DNA of 36,870 nt from Desulfuromonas sp. TF (lineage in GTDB: Bacteria > Desulfobacterota > Desulfuromonadia > Desulfuromonadales > ATBO01): NCBI RefSeq assembly GCF_000472285.1, contig NZ_KI421419.1:81343-118212 (forward strand), given 5' to 3'. The notes beneath the pieces were generated by a model. The model searched no databases. It was not told the origin of the DNA and saw nothing but the letters and a program-made list of their open reading frames with translations. The translations under genes were made by a program, and so were the position numbers. Below, piece by piece: positions 29,729-36,870 of this stretch; positions within the stretch are counted from its first letter, which is position 1; each line of letters opens with the position of its first letter.

Positions 29729-31233
29729 GGCATCCCTCCTTTAAGTGCCAGCAGGGATGTCCCTCCCAGCAGGCGCTGAACCGGCTCGCGGATCGGAGCC
29801 AGGAAAGGCTCGGGGTAGAGCCCGAGCCAGAGAACGAGCAGGGCCAGCGGCACCAGTACCAGCATCTCGCGCGGCTCCAGATCAACCCAGCATTCGGCAT
29901 GCTTCATCGGTCCGGGCGGACCCCAGATCACCCCCTGGACCGCGCGCAGCATGTAGGCGGCGGCGAACACGACCCCGCCCAGGGCCAGGGCGCCCCAGAG
30001 GGGGTTGACGCGGAAGACGCCGAGCAGAATCAGGATCTCGCCGGCAAAGTTGTTCAGCCCGGGCAGGCCGAGGGAGGCCAGGGAGAAGAAGAGGAAGAAG
30101 AAAGAAAGGATCGGCACCCGTCCCCACAGGCCCCCCAATTGCCCCAGATCCCGGGTCTCGGCCCGGTGCTGGATCATCCCGGCCATGATGAAGAGCGCTC
30201 CGGTGGTGATCCCGTGATTGAACATCTGCAGCACGCTCCCCTCCATGGCGATTGCATCCCAGGCGCAGAATCCCAGCACCATGAAGCCGACATGAGCCAC
30301 CGAGGAGTAGGCGATCAGACGTTTGAGATCGTGCTGAGCATAAGCGATCCAGGCGGCGTAGAAGATGCCGGTCAGGGCAAGGACCGCCAGCAGCGGAAAG
30401 GAGGCCTGGGCCATCTCCGGGAAGAGAGGAAAGGCGATGCGGATTAGACCGTAAAGGCCGGTCTTGAGCAGCAGCCCGGCCAGATCGAGGGAGCCGGCCG
30501 TCGGCGCCTCGGTATGGGCGTCGGGAAGCCAGGTATGCAGGGGAACCAGCGGCACCTTGACCACGAAAGCAAGCAGGAAGGCCGCGTAGAGCCACGGCTC
30601 GATGGCGCCGGGGATATCGGTCTGCTGCAGCGCCGCCAGGGCGAAGGTGTACTCTCCTGTCTGCTGCCCGTGCAGCAGGTAGAGGGCGATGATTGCCAGG
30701 AGCATCAGCAGGCTGCCGGCCATGGTGAAGATGAAGAACTTGACCGCCGCATAGACCCGCCGCTCGTGTCCCCAGACACCGATGAGAAAAAACATGGGGA
30801 TGAGCATGACCTCCCAGAAGAGATAGAAAAGGAAAAGGTCGAGGGCGAGGAACACCCCCATGATCCCCCCCTCCATGAACAGGAGCATGGAGAAGAAAAT
30901 CGCCACCTGGTATTTGCGGCGCCAGGAGATGACGATGGCCAGCAGCTGGGTGAGGGCGGTCAGCAGGACCAATAGCAGGGAAATGCCGTCCAGTCCCAGG
31001 GTGTAGCGGATGCCGAAAGGGATGATCCACGGATGGTCTTCGTACCGAAGCCAGCCCCCCTGACCGCCGCCGGTGACGAAGAGCCCGACCGCCGTCACCA
31101 GAATAGCCAGGGTGGTCACCAGGGCGATCCAGCGGCTCACCCGCGGATGATGCCGCAGCAGAAGGCAGAGCGCCGCGGCCGCCATCGGCAGGACGATGAG
31201 AGAGGAGAGCCAGGGGAAGGAGTCCAGGTTCAA
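29725..31233 (-). CDS. nuoM: NADH-quinone oxidoreductase subunit M
   Basis: A 502-residue antiporter-like complex I subunit with about fourteen helices. Typical segments are FYLFWEVMLIPMFFLIGVWG (helix 5 Glu), FVVKVPLVPLHTWLPDAHTE with the conserved Lys, and DLKRLIAYSSVAHVGFM. The start appears to be TTG 31233. It lies at the very edge of a heptad array and has no Shine-Dalgarno, because the array's C/T-rich arm reaches the start codon and even codons 2-3 keep the 7-nt phase. The next in-frame ATG would delete part of the first helix. It overlaps nuoN by 4 nt. Confidence 0.95.
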   Translation of the reverse strand: MNLDSFPWLSSLIVLPMAAAALCLLLRHHPRVSRWIALVTTLAILVTAVGLFVTGGGQGGWLRYEDHPWIIPFGIRYTLGLDGISLLLVLLTALTQLLAIVISWRRKYQVAIFFSMLLFMEGGIMGVFLALDLFLFYLFWEVMLIPMFFLIGVWGHERRVYAAVKFFIFTMAGSLLMLLAIIALYLLHGQQTGEYTFALAALQQTDIPGAIEPWLYAAFLLAFVVKVPLVPLHTWLPDAHTEAPTAGSLDLAGLLLKTGLYGLIRIAFPLFPEMAQASFPLLAVLALTGIFYAAWIAYAQHDLKRLIAYSSVAHVGFMVLGFCAWDAIAMEGSVLQMFNHGITTGALFIMAGMIQHRAETRDLGQLGGLWGRVPILSFFFLFFSLASLGLPGLNNFAGEILILLGVFRVNPLWGALALGGVVFAAAYMLRAVQGVIWGPPGPMKHAECWVDLEPREMLVLVPLALLVLWLGLYPEPFLAPIREPVQRLLGGTSLLALKGGMP

Positions 31234-31341
31234 GGTAAAAGGTCCGAGGTTAAAGGTTAAAGGATCGAGGATAAAGGTAAAAGGATCGAGGATAAAGGAG
31301 AAGACAGGATTCCTTTAACCTTTATCCTTTTACCTTGTACC
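31227..31341. repeat. Long heptad array spanning the nuoL-nuoM junction
   Basis: On the plus strand GG occurs at 31227 and then every 7 nt through 31297, eleven consecutive units such as GGTAAAA, GGTTAAA, GGATCGA and GGATAAA. After a short centre, CC recurs every 7 nt at 31312, 31319, 31326, 31333 and 31340. The outer parts are complementary (31231-31256 with 31312-31337, about 22 of 26). The phase runs into the last nuoL codons on one side and the first nuoM codons on the other. Confidence 0.93.
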
Positions 31342-33207
31342 TATATAATCCACCAGCATCCATGCGAGTATCAGCAACAGCCCCCAGGCAAAGCCGCCCA
31401 GATACGTATGCAGGCGGCCTGTTGCGGTCCGGCGCAGCGACTGGCCGAGCCCCATCAAGGCACGGCCGGTCCCCTCCAGCAGGCCGTCGATGCCGCGCAC
31501 GTCCGTCCACTGCCAGAAGAAGTGGGCGAGGAGGTTGAAGGGGCGCAGCACCACTGCCTGAACCAACCGGTCGGCCTCCCATCCGCTCAACAGGAAGGCT
31601 TTGAGTGCACGGGGGCGCTCACCGGGAAACGGGATATAGCGCCGGCGGGCCAGGGCCCAGCCGCTGAAGAAAATGGCAACGGCAACCCCGGTCAGCCACC
31701 ACTCCAGGGAATGGGATGCATGCATTTCGAAACCGCCCTGGGCGCCCAGGAAACGCTCCAGGGTTCCATCGCCTCCCCAGGCCGCCGGCAGATTGAGCAG
31801 CCCGCCGAAGAGCGCGAGCACCGCCAGAGGCGGAAGAGTCCAGCGCATTACTGCAGGCAGGTGGTGATGTTCCTCGCCGCCGGCGGGGTGGCGCGCCTGT
31901 CCGGCGAAAACCAGATAGAGCAGTCGAAAGGTATAGAAGGCTGTGAGCAGGGCGGTAAAGAGGCCGATCCCCCAGAGAACACGGTGGAAGGGGTCGCCGG
32001 CGGCGAAAGCGGCCAGCAGGATGGCATCCTTTGAGAAGAATCCGCCGGTCAGGGGAGCTCCGGCCAGGCACAGGGCTCCGGCGAGGAAGGTCCAGAAGAC
32101 CAGCGGAGACCTGCGAGCCAAGCCGCCCATCCGGTAGATGTCATTCTCCCCCGTCAGGTGGATGGCGCACCCTGCTCCCATGAAGAGCAGGGCCTTGAAA
32201 AAGGCGTGGGTGATCAGGTGGAACATCCCCCCCGCCACGGAGCCGAGACCGACGGCCAGGAACATGTAGCCGACCTGGCTCATGGTCGAGTAGGCGAGGA
32301 CCCGCTTGATCTCCCGCTGCGCCAGGGCGCAACTGGCTGCATAGAGGGCGGTTATGGCGCCGACCGCGGCTATCCAGGCCATTCCCGCCGGAGAGAGGGA
32401 AACGAGGGGAAAGAGGCGGGCCAGCAGGTAGACCCCGGCAGTCACCATGGTGGCGGCATGGATCAGGGCCGAGACCGGGGTCGGACCGGCCATGGCGTCC
32501 GGAAGCCAGGTCATCAGCGGCAGCTGCGCTGATTTTCCGCAGGCGCCGGCGAGCAGAAGCAGGGTGAGCAGGAAGAGAGCCTCCGGGGGGAAGCCGGCCG
32601 CCGCCTGGTTGATCCGGTCGATGGAAAGAGTGCCGGTGAGAGCGAAGAGCCAAAGCAGGGCGATGCCGAGGAAGACGTCGCCGGTGCGGGTGACCAGGAA
32701 CGCCTTGCGGCCGGCGTCGGCGTTCTTCTCTTCCCGATACCAGTAGCCGATCAGGGCGTAGGAGCAGAAGCCTACCCCCTCCCAGCCGAGAAACAGGACA
32801 AGGAGGTTGTCTGCCAGCACGATGGTCAGCATCGCGAAGACGAAGAGATTGAGCAGGGCGAAGAAACGGGCGTAATCACGTTCTTCGGCCATGTAGCCGA
32901 TGGCATAGAGGTGTATCAGGGTTGATACGAAGGTGACCATCAGGGTCATGGCGGCCGAAAGGGGATCGAAGACGATCTCCACCGGCACCTGCAGCTCGCC
33001 GCTGGCCAGCCATGTGTAAAGTGCCGTTCGGGTTCCCCCCTCCTTCGCCAGCGGCCACAGCAGAAGCGTCGCCAGGGTAGCCAGTGCCACGGCCCCGACG
33101 GCGAGCGCCTCGGCCAGTCGCCGCGGCAGTTTCCGCCCGACGACCACGTTCAACGTGGCCGCGGCCAGGGGAAGCAGGGGTATGAGGAAGAGCAGTTTCG
33201 GATTCAT
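31330..33207 (-). CDS. nuoL: NADH-quinone oxidoreductase subunit L
   Basis: A 625-residue largest membrane subunit of complex I. Recognisable segments are FVFAMLTIVLADNLLVLFLG and WEGVGFCSYALIGYWY (helix 5 Glu), QLPLMTWLPDAMAGPTPVSA with its conserved residues, and REIKRVLAYSTMSQVGYMF. A long amphipathic C-terminal region ends in a final membrane anchor, as in E. coli NuoL. ATG 33207 is chosen because it overlaps the nuoK stop by 4 nt and gives the usual N-terminus (LLFLIPLLPLAAATLNVVVG). The longer frame upstream is antisense-like. Its last codons are part of the heptad phase of the following array. Confidence 0.96.
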   Translation of the reverse strand: MNPKLLFLIPLLPLAAATLNVVVGRKLPRRLAEALAVGAVALATLATLLLWPLAKEGGTRTALYTWLASGELQVPVEIVFDPLSAAMTLMVTFVSTLIHLYAIGYMAEERDYARFFALLNLFVFAMLTIVLADNLLVLFLGWEGVGFCSYALIGYWYREEKNADAGRKAFLVTRTGDVFLGIALLWLFALTGTLSIDRINQAAAGFPPEALFLLTLLLLAGACGKSAQLPLMTWLPDAMAGPTPVSALIHAATMVTAGVYLLARLFPLVSLSPAGMAWIAAVGAITALYAASCALAQREIKRVLAYSTMSQVGYMFLAVGLGSVAGGMFHLITHAFFKALLFMGAGCAIHLTGENDIYRMGGLARRSPLVFWTFLAGALCLAGAPLTGGFFSKDAILLAAFAAGDPFHRVLWGIGLFTALLTAFYTFRLLYLVFAGQARHPAGGEEHHHLPAVMRWTLPPLAVLALFGGLLNLPAAWGGDGTLERFLGAQGGFEMHASHSLEWWLTGVAVAIFFSGWALARRRYIPFPGERPRALKAFLLSGWEADRLVQAVVLRPFNLLAHFFWQWTDVRGIDGLLEGTGRALMGLGQSLRRTATGRLHTYLGGFAWGLLLILAWMLVDYIGTR

Positions 33208-33509
33208 CCCTTCATCTCGCTGAAAGCATCGGCTTCGATCGTCTTCTTGCGCCGGCTCAGATAGACCACCACCGCCAGGGAGATGGAGACCTCGGCCGAC
33301 GTCATCGCCATGAGGAAGATGACGAAGATCTGGCCGTCGACCTGCTGCCAAAGCGCCGAGGCGCCCACCAGGGTGATGCCGACGGCGTTAAGCATGATCT
33401 CCACCCCGATCAGGATCATGATCAGGTTGCGCTGCGCCAGGACACAGGCGAAACCAAGGAAGAACATGGCGCCGGAGAAGGCCAGAATGTGAGACATCGG
33501 CACGATCAT
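33204..33509 (-). CDS. nuoK: NADH-quinone oxidoreductase subunit K
   Basis: A 101-residue small membrane subunit with three helices. The conserved glutamates are in RNLIMILIGVEIMLNAVGIT (helix 2 Glu) and TSAEVSISLAVVVYL. It overlaps nuoJ and nuoL by 4 nt each, indicating coupled translation. Confidence 0.96.
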   Translation of the reverse strand: MIVPMSHILAFSGAMFFLGFACVLAQRNLIMILIGVEIMLNAVGITLVGASALWQQVDGQIFVIFLMAMTSAEVSISLAVVVYLSRRKKTIEADAFSEMKG

Positions 33510-34027
33510 CGGTCTTCCTCTTCCGGTTTCAGTCCCCCCGGTCCGACTCGCCCGACGTAATAGGCGCCCACCGCGGCGAAGAGGAGCTGGAAGGAGACGA
33601 CCTGAACGGCCAGGGCATACTCATGGAACAGGGCGTAGCCGAAGACCCGCGGCGAGGCGTAAAATGCGGGTTTCCCGTCCACACCTCCCGGGTCGATGGC
33701 CATCAGCAGGAGGGTGCAGCCGAGAAGCACGGCCGACAGCAGCGCCACCGGCCCCCAACTCCGCCAGCCGGGTCCGGCAGGCACCTCCGTCGGCGCCAGT
33801 TCCAGCATCATGATGATGAACAGGAACAGCACCATGATGGCGCCGGCATAGATGATCACCTCCCAGGCAGCGACCAGCGGCGCCCCGAGGAGGTAAAAGA
33901 TCAGCGCCAGGGCGAAGAAAGCGTTGACCAGGTAGATGACCGCATGCACCGGGTTGCGCCGGGTGATGCACATCAGCGTCGCCCCGAGGGCGGTCACGGC
34001 CAGGATGTAGAAGAGAATAGCTGCCAT
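33506..34027 (-). CDS. nuoJ: NADH-quinone oxidoreductase subunit J
   Basis: A 173-residue membrane subunit with five helices. The family segments are RNPVHAVIYLVNAFFALALI and AAWEVIIYAGAIMVLFLFII, including the conserved Tyr/Gly region of helix 3. ATG 34027 follows a heptad array; the ribosome-binding site is weak (CGGATTTGAA). It overlaps nuoK by 4 nt. Confidence 0.95.
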   Translation of the reverse strand: MAAILFYILAVTALGATLMCITRRNPVHAVIYLVNAFFALALIFYLLGAPLVAAWEVIIYAGAIMVLFLFIIMMLELAPTEVPAGPGWRSWGPVALLSAVLLGCTLLLMAIDPGGVDGKPAFYASPRVFGYALFHEYALAVQVVSFQLLFAAVGAYYVGRVGPGGLKPEEEDR

Positions 34028-34034
34028 TTCAAAT

Positions 34035-34109
34035 CCGTGAGGTGTGAGGAGTGAGGGGTAAGGAGAAAAGGCACGTATCGCCTCACTCCTTACGCCTCAC
34101 GCCTCACGG
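34035..34109. repeat. Heptad inverted-repeat array between nuoI and nuoJ
   Basis: Plus strand units: GTGAGGT, GTGAGGA, GTGAGGG and GTAAGGA from 34037, then CCTCACT, CCTTACG, CCTCACG and CCTCACG from 34081 to 34108. The arms match at about 24 of 30 positions. In the direction of transcription the array begins in the nuoI stop codon (TGA, 34104-34106) and ends 7 nt before the nuoJ ATG. Confidence 0.92.
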
Positions 34110-34634
34110 CATATTGGTTTTTATATCCACCGGCCCGTACTCGTCTTCGTTTCCGCCCCGGGGATTGACCACTCCGATGCCTGCGTGGCGGTAGTAATTG
34201 TATTCGCTGTCCTTCCCGCCGTGGTCCACCAGCAAATCCTCCTTTTCGTAGACCATATCGATCGAGGCGTACTTGGAAAACTCGTAGTCGGGACTCATCT
34301 GGATCGCCCAGGTCGGACAGGCCTCGGCGCAGAGGCCGCAGTAGATGCAGCGGGCAAAATTGATGCGGAACCAGGTGGCATACCGGCGGCCGTTCGGCTG
34401 CTCCGCCGACTGCATGGAGATGCAGTCGACCGGGCAGGCGGCGCTGCACAGGTAGCAGGCGACGCAGCGCTCGCCGCCGTCCGGATCGCGGGTGAGAATG
34501 ATCCGCGCCCGGTATCGCGGCGGCGGCTGCCGCTTTTCTTCCGGGTACTGGATCGTCACCGGTTTGCGGAACATGTTCCGCAGCGTCACCCAGAAGGGCT
34601 GGACGGTTCCTTTTAGATCGCGTAGGAGAGGCAT
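34104..34634 (-). CDS. nuoI: NADH-quinone oxidoreductase subunit I
   Basis: A 176-residue iron-sulfur subunit carrying clusters N6a and N6b. The two ferredoxin motifs are CVACYLCSAACPVDC and CIYCGLCAEACPTWA. ATG 34634 is chosen: it gives the normal N-terminus (MPLLRDLKGTVQPFWVTL). The longer start at 34667 would read heptad-repeat DNA. The only Shine-Dalgarno-like bases (AAGGA) are supplied by the heptads themselves. Confidence 0.95.
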   Translation of the reverse strand: MPLLRDLKGTVQPFWVTLRNMFRKPVTIQYPEEKRQPPPRYRARIILTRDPDGGERCVACYLCSAACPVDCISMQSAEQPNGRRYATWFRINFARCIYCGLCAEACPTWAIQMSPDYEFSKYASIDMVYEKEDLLVDHGGKDSEYNYYRHAGIGVVNPRGGNEDEYGPVDIKTNMP

Positions 34635-34641
34635 AACTGCT

Positions 34642-34715
34642 GTCCTTTGTCCTTTGTCATTGGTCATTTGTTTAAAAGTTTTTCCACAAATGACAAGTGA
34701 CTAATGACCAATGAC
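34642..34715. repeat. Heptad inverted-repeat array between nuoH and nuoI
   Basis: Plus strand units: GTCCTTT twice, GTCATTG and GTCATTT (34642-34669), and on the other side AAATGAC, AAGTGAC, TAATGAC and CAATGAC (34688-34715). The arms match at about 24 of 30 positions. In transcription order it starts 4 nt after the nuoH stop (TAA, 34720-34722) and ends 7 nt before the nuoI ATG. Confidence 0.92.
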
Positions 34716-34719
34716 GGTT

Positions 34720-35709
34720 TTACCGCAAAGCGAGTAGCACCGCTCCCGTCACCAGTACGTTTACCAGCGCCAGCGGGATGAGGAACTTCCAGCCGAAGTG
34801 CATCAGCTGATCGTATCGCAGGCGCGGCAGGGTGCCGCGCATCCAGATGAAGAAAAAGGCCACCGCCAGCACCTTGAGCATGAACCAGACGATGGGCGGC
34901 AGCAGCGGTCCATGCCAGCCGCCCAGAAAGAAGACGGTGGTGACGGAGCCGAGAATGATCATGTTGATGTATTCGCCGACGAAAAAGAGGCCGAAGCGCA
35001 TCCCGGAGTACTCGGTATGGAAGCCGGCGACGATCTCGTTCTCCGCTTCCGGCAGGTCGAAGGGGACGCGCCGTGATTCGGCCGCCACACTGACCATGAA
35101 GATGAAGAAGGCGATCGGGTTGGTGATCAGAAAGGGTACCGTCTCCTGCGCATGGACGATCTCAGTGAGGGAGAAGGAGCGCGCATGCAGGACCACCGGA
35201 ACGATAGACAGTCCCATGGAGAGTTCGTAAGAGATGAGCTGGGCGAGACCACGGATGCCGCCGAGCAGGGAGTACTTGGAATTTGAGGCCCAGCCGCCCA
35301 AGGCGACCCCGTAGACAGCCAGGGAAGAGAGGCCGAGAAAATAGAGAACCCCCACATTGAGGTCGCAGACGACCATCGGGACCTCCCGGCCGAAAATCGT
35401 CAGCGCCGGGGCGAAAGGGACGACGGCGAAGGAGAGGATTGCCGTCACGGCTGCCAGTCCCGGCGCCAGCATGAAGAGCCACTTGTCCGCGCCCGTCGGG
35501 ACGAAATCCTCCTTGGTCAGCAGCTTGATCACGTCCGCCAGCGGCTGCAGCAGGCCGAAGGGACCGACCCGGTTCGGCCCGTAACGGAGCTGCATGCGGG
35601 CGAGGATCTTGCGTTCGGCCAGAACGAGGTAGGCGGCCATGGTCAGAACCACGCCGAGAATGAGGATGAGCTTGATCAGAGTGAGGAGAACCATCACCCA
35701 GTCGATCAT
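34720..35709 (-). CDS. nuoH: NADH-quinone oxidoreductase subunit H
   Basis: A 329-residue membrane subunit forming part of the quinone site. Signatures are ERKILARMQLRYGPNRVGPF near the N-terminus, LQPLADVIKLLTKED, and the FDLPEAENEIVAGFHTEYSG loop. Eight helices are visible. ATG 35709 is preceded by AAGGAGGAG and overlaps the nuoG stop by 4 nt. Confidence 0.96.
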   Translation of the reverse strand: MIDWVMVLLTLIKLILILGVVLTMAAYLVLAERKILARMQLRYGPNRVGPFGLLQPLADVIKLLTKEDFVPTGADKWLFMLAPGLAAVTAILSFAVVPFAPALTIFGREVPMVVCDLNVGVLYFLGLSSLAVYGVALGGWASNSKYSLLGGIRGLAQLISYELSMGLSIVPVVLHARSFSLTEIVHAQETVPFLITNPIAFFIFMVSVAAESRRVPFDLPEAENEIVAGFHTEYSGMRFGLFFVGEYINMIILGSVTTVFFLGGWHGPLLPPIVWFMLKVLAVAFFFIWMRGTLPRLRYDQLMHFGWKFLIPLALVNVLVTGAVLLALR

Positions 35710-36870
35710 GTCTCCTCCTTTTCCACCCGGCAGCTGCGCGGGCTGCGGCCGGGAACAAAGATTTCCAGAGAGGTGCCGCGCAGGCGGGGGATAAGCACCA
35801 GCCCCGGGGCCATGGCCGTGCTCAGGCGCACGGTCGCCGACGTCCGGCCGAGATCGGAGGTCAGCCGGACTGTTTCGCCAGCCGCCAACCCAAGGCGGGT
35901 GGCGTCATCCAGGTGCAGCCAGATGTGCGGTTCCGGTCGGACCGGATCGAGGACCGGTGAGAAGGCCGCGATCGCTTCCGAGCCGAACAGGCATTCCATG
36001 GCGAGAAGGCGCAGGCCATTCCCCGGCTCCGCCGGCCGGCGGGAGGTTGACGGTTCGGCCGGCATCCTGCCGTCTCCGGTCACCCGCCGCCCCGTCCCTT
36101 CCGGGTCCAGGTCGGCCAGTCCGGTAAAGCGCGGATCGGCTTTTTCAAGCTCCCGCCGGATCGAGGCGAGGGAGCCGGATCGCCCCTGCAGCTCATGGAG
36201 AACCGCCCACGCCGGTCTCGGCTCGCTCCCCGGCGTGACCGGCTCGAAGGTGCGGGGAGGATGGTCGCCGTCTCCGGTGACCCCGATCGGCGTCCCCGGA
36301 TCGAAGACGGAGGCGAAAGCAAGCATCCTCCCTTCCTGGTTGATGAAGGTCCCGGCACTCTCCGCCGGCGCCGTGGTCGGCAGAAAGATGTCGGCCCGGC
36401 CTGCCGTTACAGTGGGCAGATAATCGAGGACGAGCAGCCATTCCAGGTGGGACAGGGCCTCATGCATCCTGCCCGGATGCGGATGATCGGTGAAGGGGTC
36501 GCCTTCCAGGCAGACCAGCGCCTTGATCCGCCCCTCCCGGATGCCGGTGAGCAGGGCAGCGGCGTCCGGGCCGGTTTCAGGCGCCAGAAGGGCGCCCCCG
36601 AAGCTGTTGGGTCCCCCCAGAAGGATCGAGGCGCCGCAGGGACGGTCGGTGGTGGAAAGTTCCCGAGCCGTCCCCAGAAGTGTTCGGCATCCCCCGGCCC
36701 CGAGAAGATCGATGCCTCCGGCCAGCACCGGCCGCTTCGCTTCGCCGAGGCGGGCGGCGATCCCCGCCAGGATTGTCGCTTCCTGGCGGCTGAAGGCCTC
36801 GAAGTTCCCCGTGGCGATCGCCTGCAGTGCCGCGCCGAGCCTCTCCGGAGCCAGCGGCAGGGGCACGGCG
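35706..36870 (-). CDS. nuoG: NADH-quinone oxidoreductase subunit G, C-terminal part (5' end outside window)
   Basis: 388 residues of the C-terminal molybdopterin-oxidoreductase-like half of NuoG. The frame is open to the right edge, so the iron-sulfur N-terminal half lies outside. Recognisable parts are PVLAGGIDLLG, IKALVCLEGDPF, DIFLPTTAPAESAGTFINQE and the C-terminal beta-barrel (LGLAAGETVRLTSDLG). As in other NuoG proteins this half is thought to be catalytically inactive. It is followed by nuoH with a 4-nt overlap. The order G-H-I-J-K-L-M-N is the standard complex I operon; nuoA-F would lie to the right or elsewhere. Confidence 0.94.
   Translation of the reverse strand, partial: AVPLPLAPERLGAALQAIATGNFEAFSRQEATILAGIAARLGEAKRPVLAGGIDLLGAGGCRTLLGTARELSTTDRPCGASILLGGPNSFGGALLAPETGPDAAALLTGIREGRIKALVCLEGDPFTDHPHPGRMHEALSHLEWLLVLDYLPTVTAGRADIFLPTTAPAESAGTFINQEGRMLAFASVFDPGTPIGVTGDGDHPPRTFEPVTPGSEPRPAWAVLHELQGRSGSLASIRRELEKADPRFTGLADLDPEGTGRRVTGDGRMPAEPSTSRRPAEPGNGLRLLAMECLFGSEAIAAFSPVLDPVRPEPHIWLHLDDATRLGLAAGETVRLTSDLGRTSATVRLSTAMAPGLVLIPRLRGTSLEIFVPGRSPRSCRVEKEET

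Noticed and set aside
31227-31341. CRISPR array
   Set aside because: The periodicity is 7 nt with no spacers and no cas genes; the repeats are degenerate and self-complementary.
34028-34103. Intrinsic terminators at the array hairpins
   Set aside because: The arrays lack T-runs after the stem and lie inside essential operons; they are described as repeats instead, except 23605-23659, which does have a T-run.

Overview
The window looks like chromosomal DNA of a GC-rich, respiratory, anaerobic or facultative bacterium of the Desulfuromonadales/Geobacter type. This is inferred from three things: an SfrB-SfrA NAD(P)H oxidoreductase pair of the kind described as a soluble Fe(III) reductase in Geobacter, a lactate racemase/GlcD/GlcF lactate-oxidation cluster, and a system II cytochrome c biogenesis gene. 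The species cannot be named from sequence alone.

Layout. 1-806 (-): start of a soluble PAS histidine kinase with FixL-type heme-pocket residues, running off the left edge. 1095-5749 (+): larA, glcD, glcF and a secreted CAP protein, a probable racemic-lactate oxidation operon. 5861-6841 (-): moaA. 7018-7992 (+): PP-loop thiouridylase-like protein. 8108-9925 (-): a secreted Arg/His/Gly-rich protein and a YdbL-type lipoprotein. 10072-12258 (+): a promoter, a yybP-ykoY (manganese) riboswitch with its terminator, a frameshifted htpX and a TerC-family transporter. 12365-15444 (+): a small exported protein, CcsB/ResC, a CNNM/CorC-like protein and a SHOCT protein. 15502-18380: a disturbed segment with a 5'-truncated universal stress gene back to back with half an AI-2E transporter, then two type II toxin-antitoxin modules (yefM-yoeB, higB-higA), each with a visible operator. 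18643-21287: bifunctional homocysteine methyltransferase/methylenetetrahydrofolate reductase, glutaredoxin, lipoprotein. 21415-26308 (+): sfrB-sfrA behind a promoter with a GntR-like palindrome. 26362-28287: CoA-binding protein, small membrane protein, PAP2 phosphatase. 28316-36870 (-): nuoG(partial)-H-I-J-K-L-M-N, the respiratory complex I operon.

How the parts fit. Lactate isomers would be interconverted by LarA and oxidised by GlcD/GlcF. SfrAB could exchange reducing equivalents with NADP(H), complex I would recycle NADH, and CcsB would serve c-type cytochromes. TerC/HtpX would respond to manganese.

The most unusual pattern is not a gene. Five co-directional gene junctions (larA-glcD, glcD-glcF, nuoH-nuoI, nuoI-nuoJ, nuoL-nuoM) are filled by arrays with a strict 7-nt period whose two halves are near-complementary, so that each can fold into a long hairpin. 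The heptad differs at every locus. The array begins at or next to the upstream stop codon and can run into the next start codon. The other internal nuo junctions, and glcF-CAP, are plain 4-nt overlaps. Two single-arm heptad runs lie at the moaA stop and upstream of larA, and a looser one lies between sfrB and sfrA.
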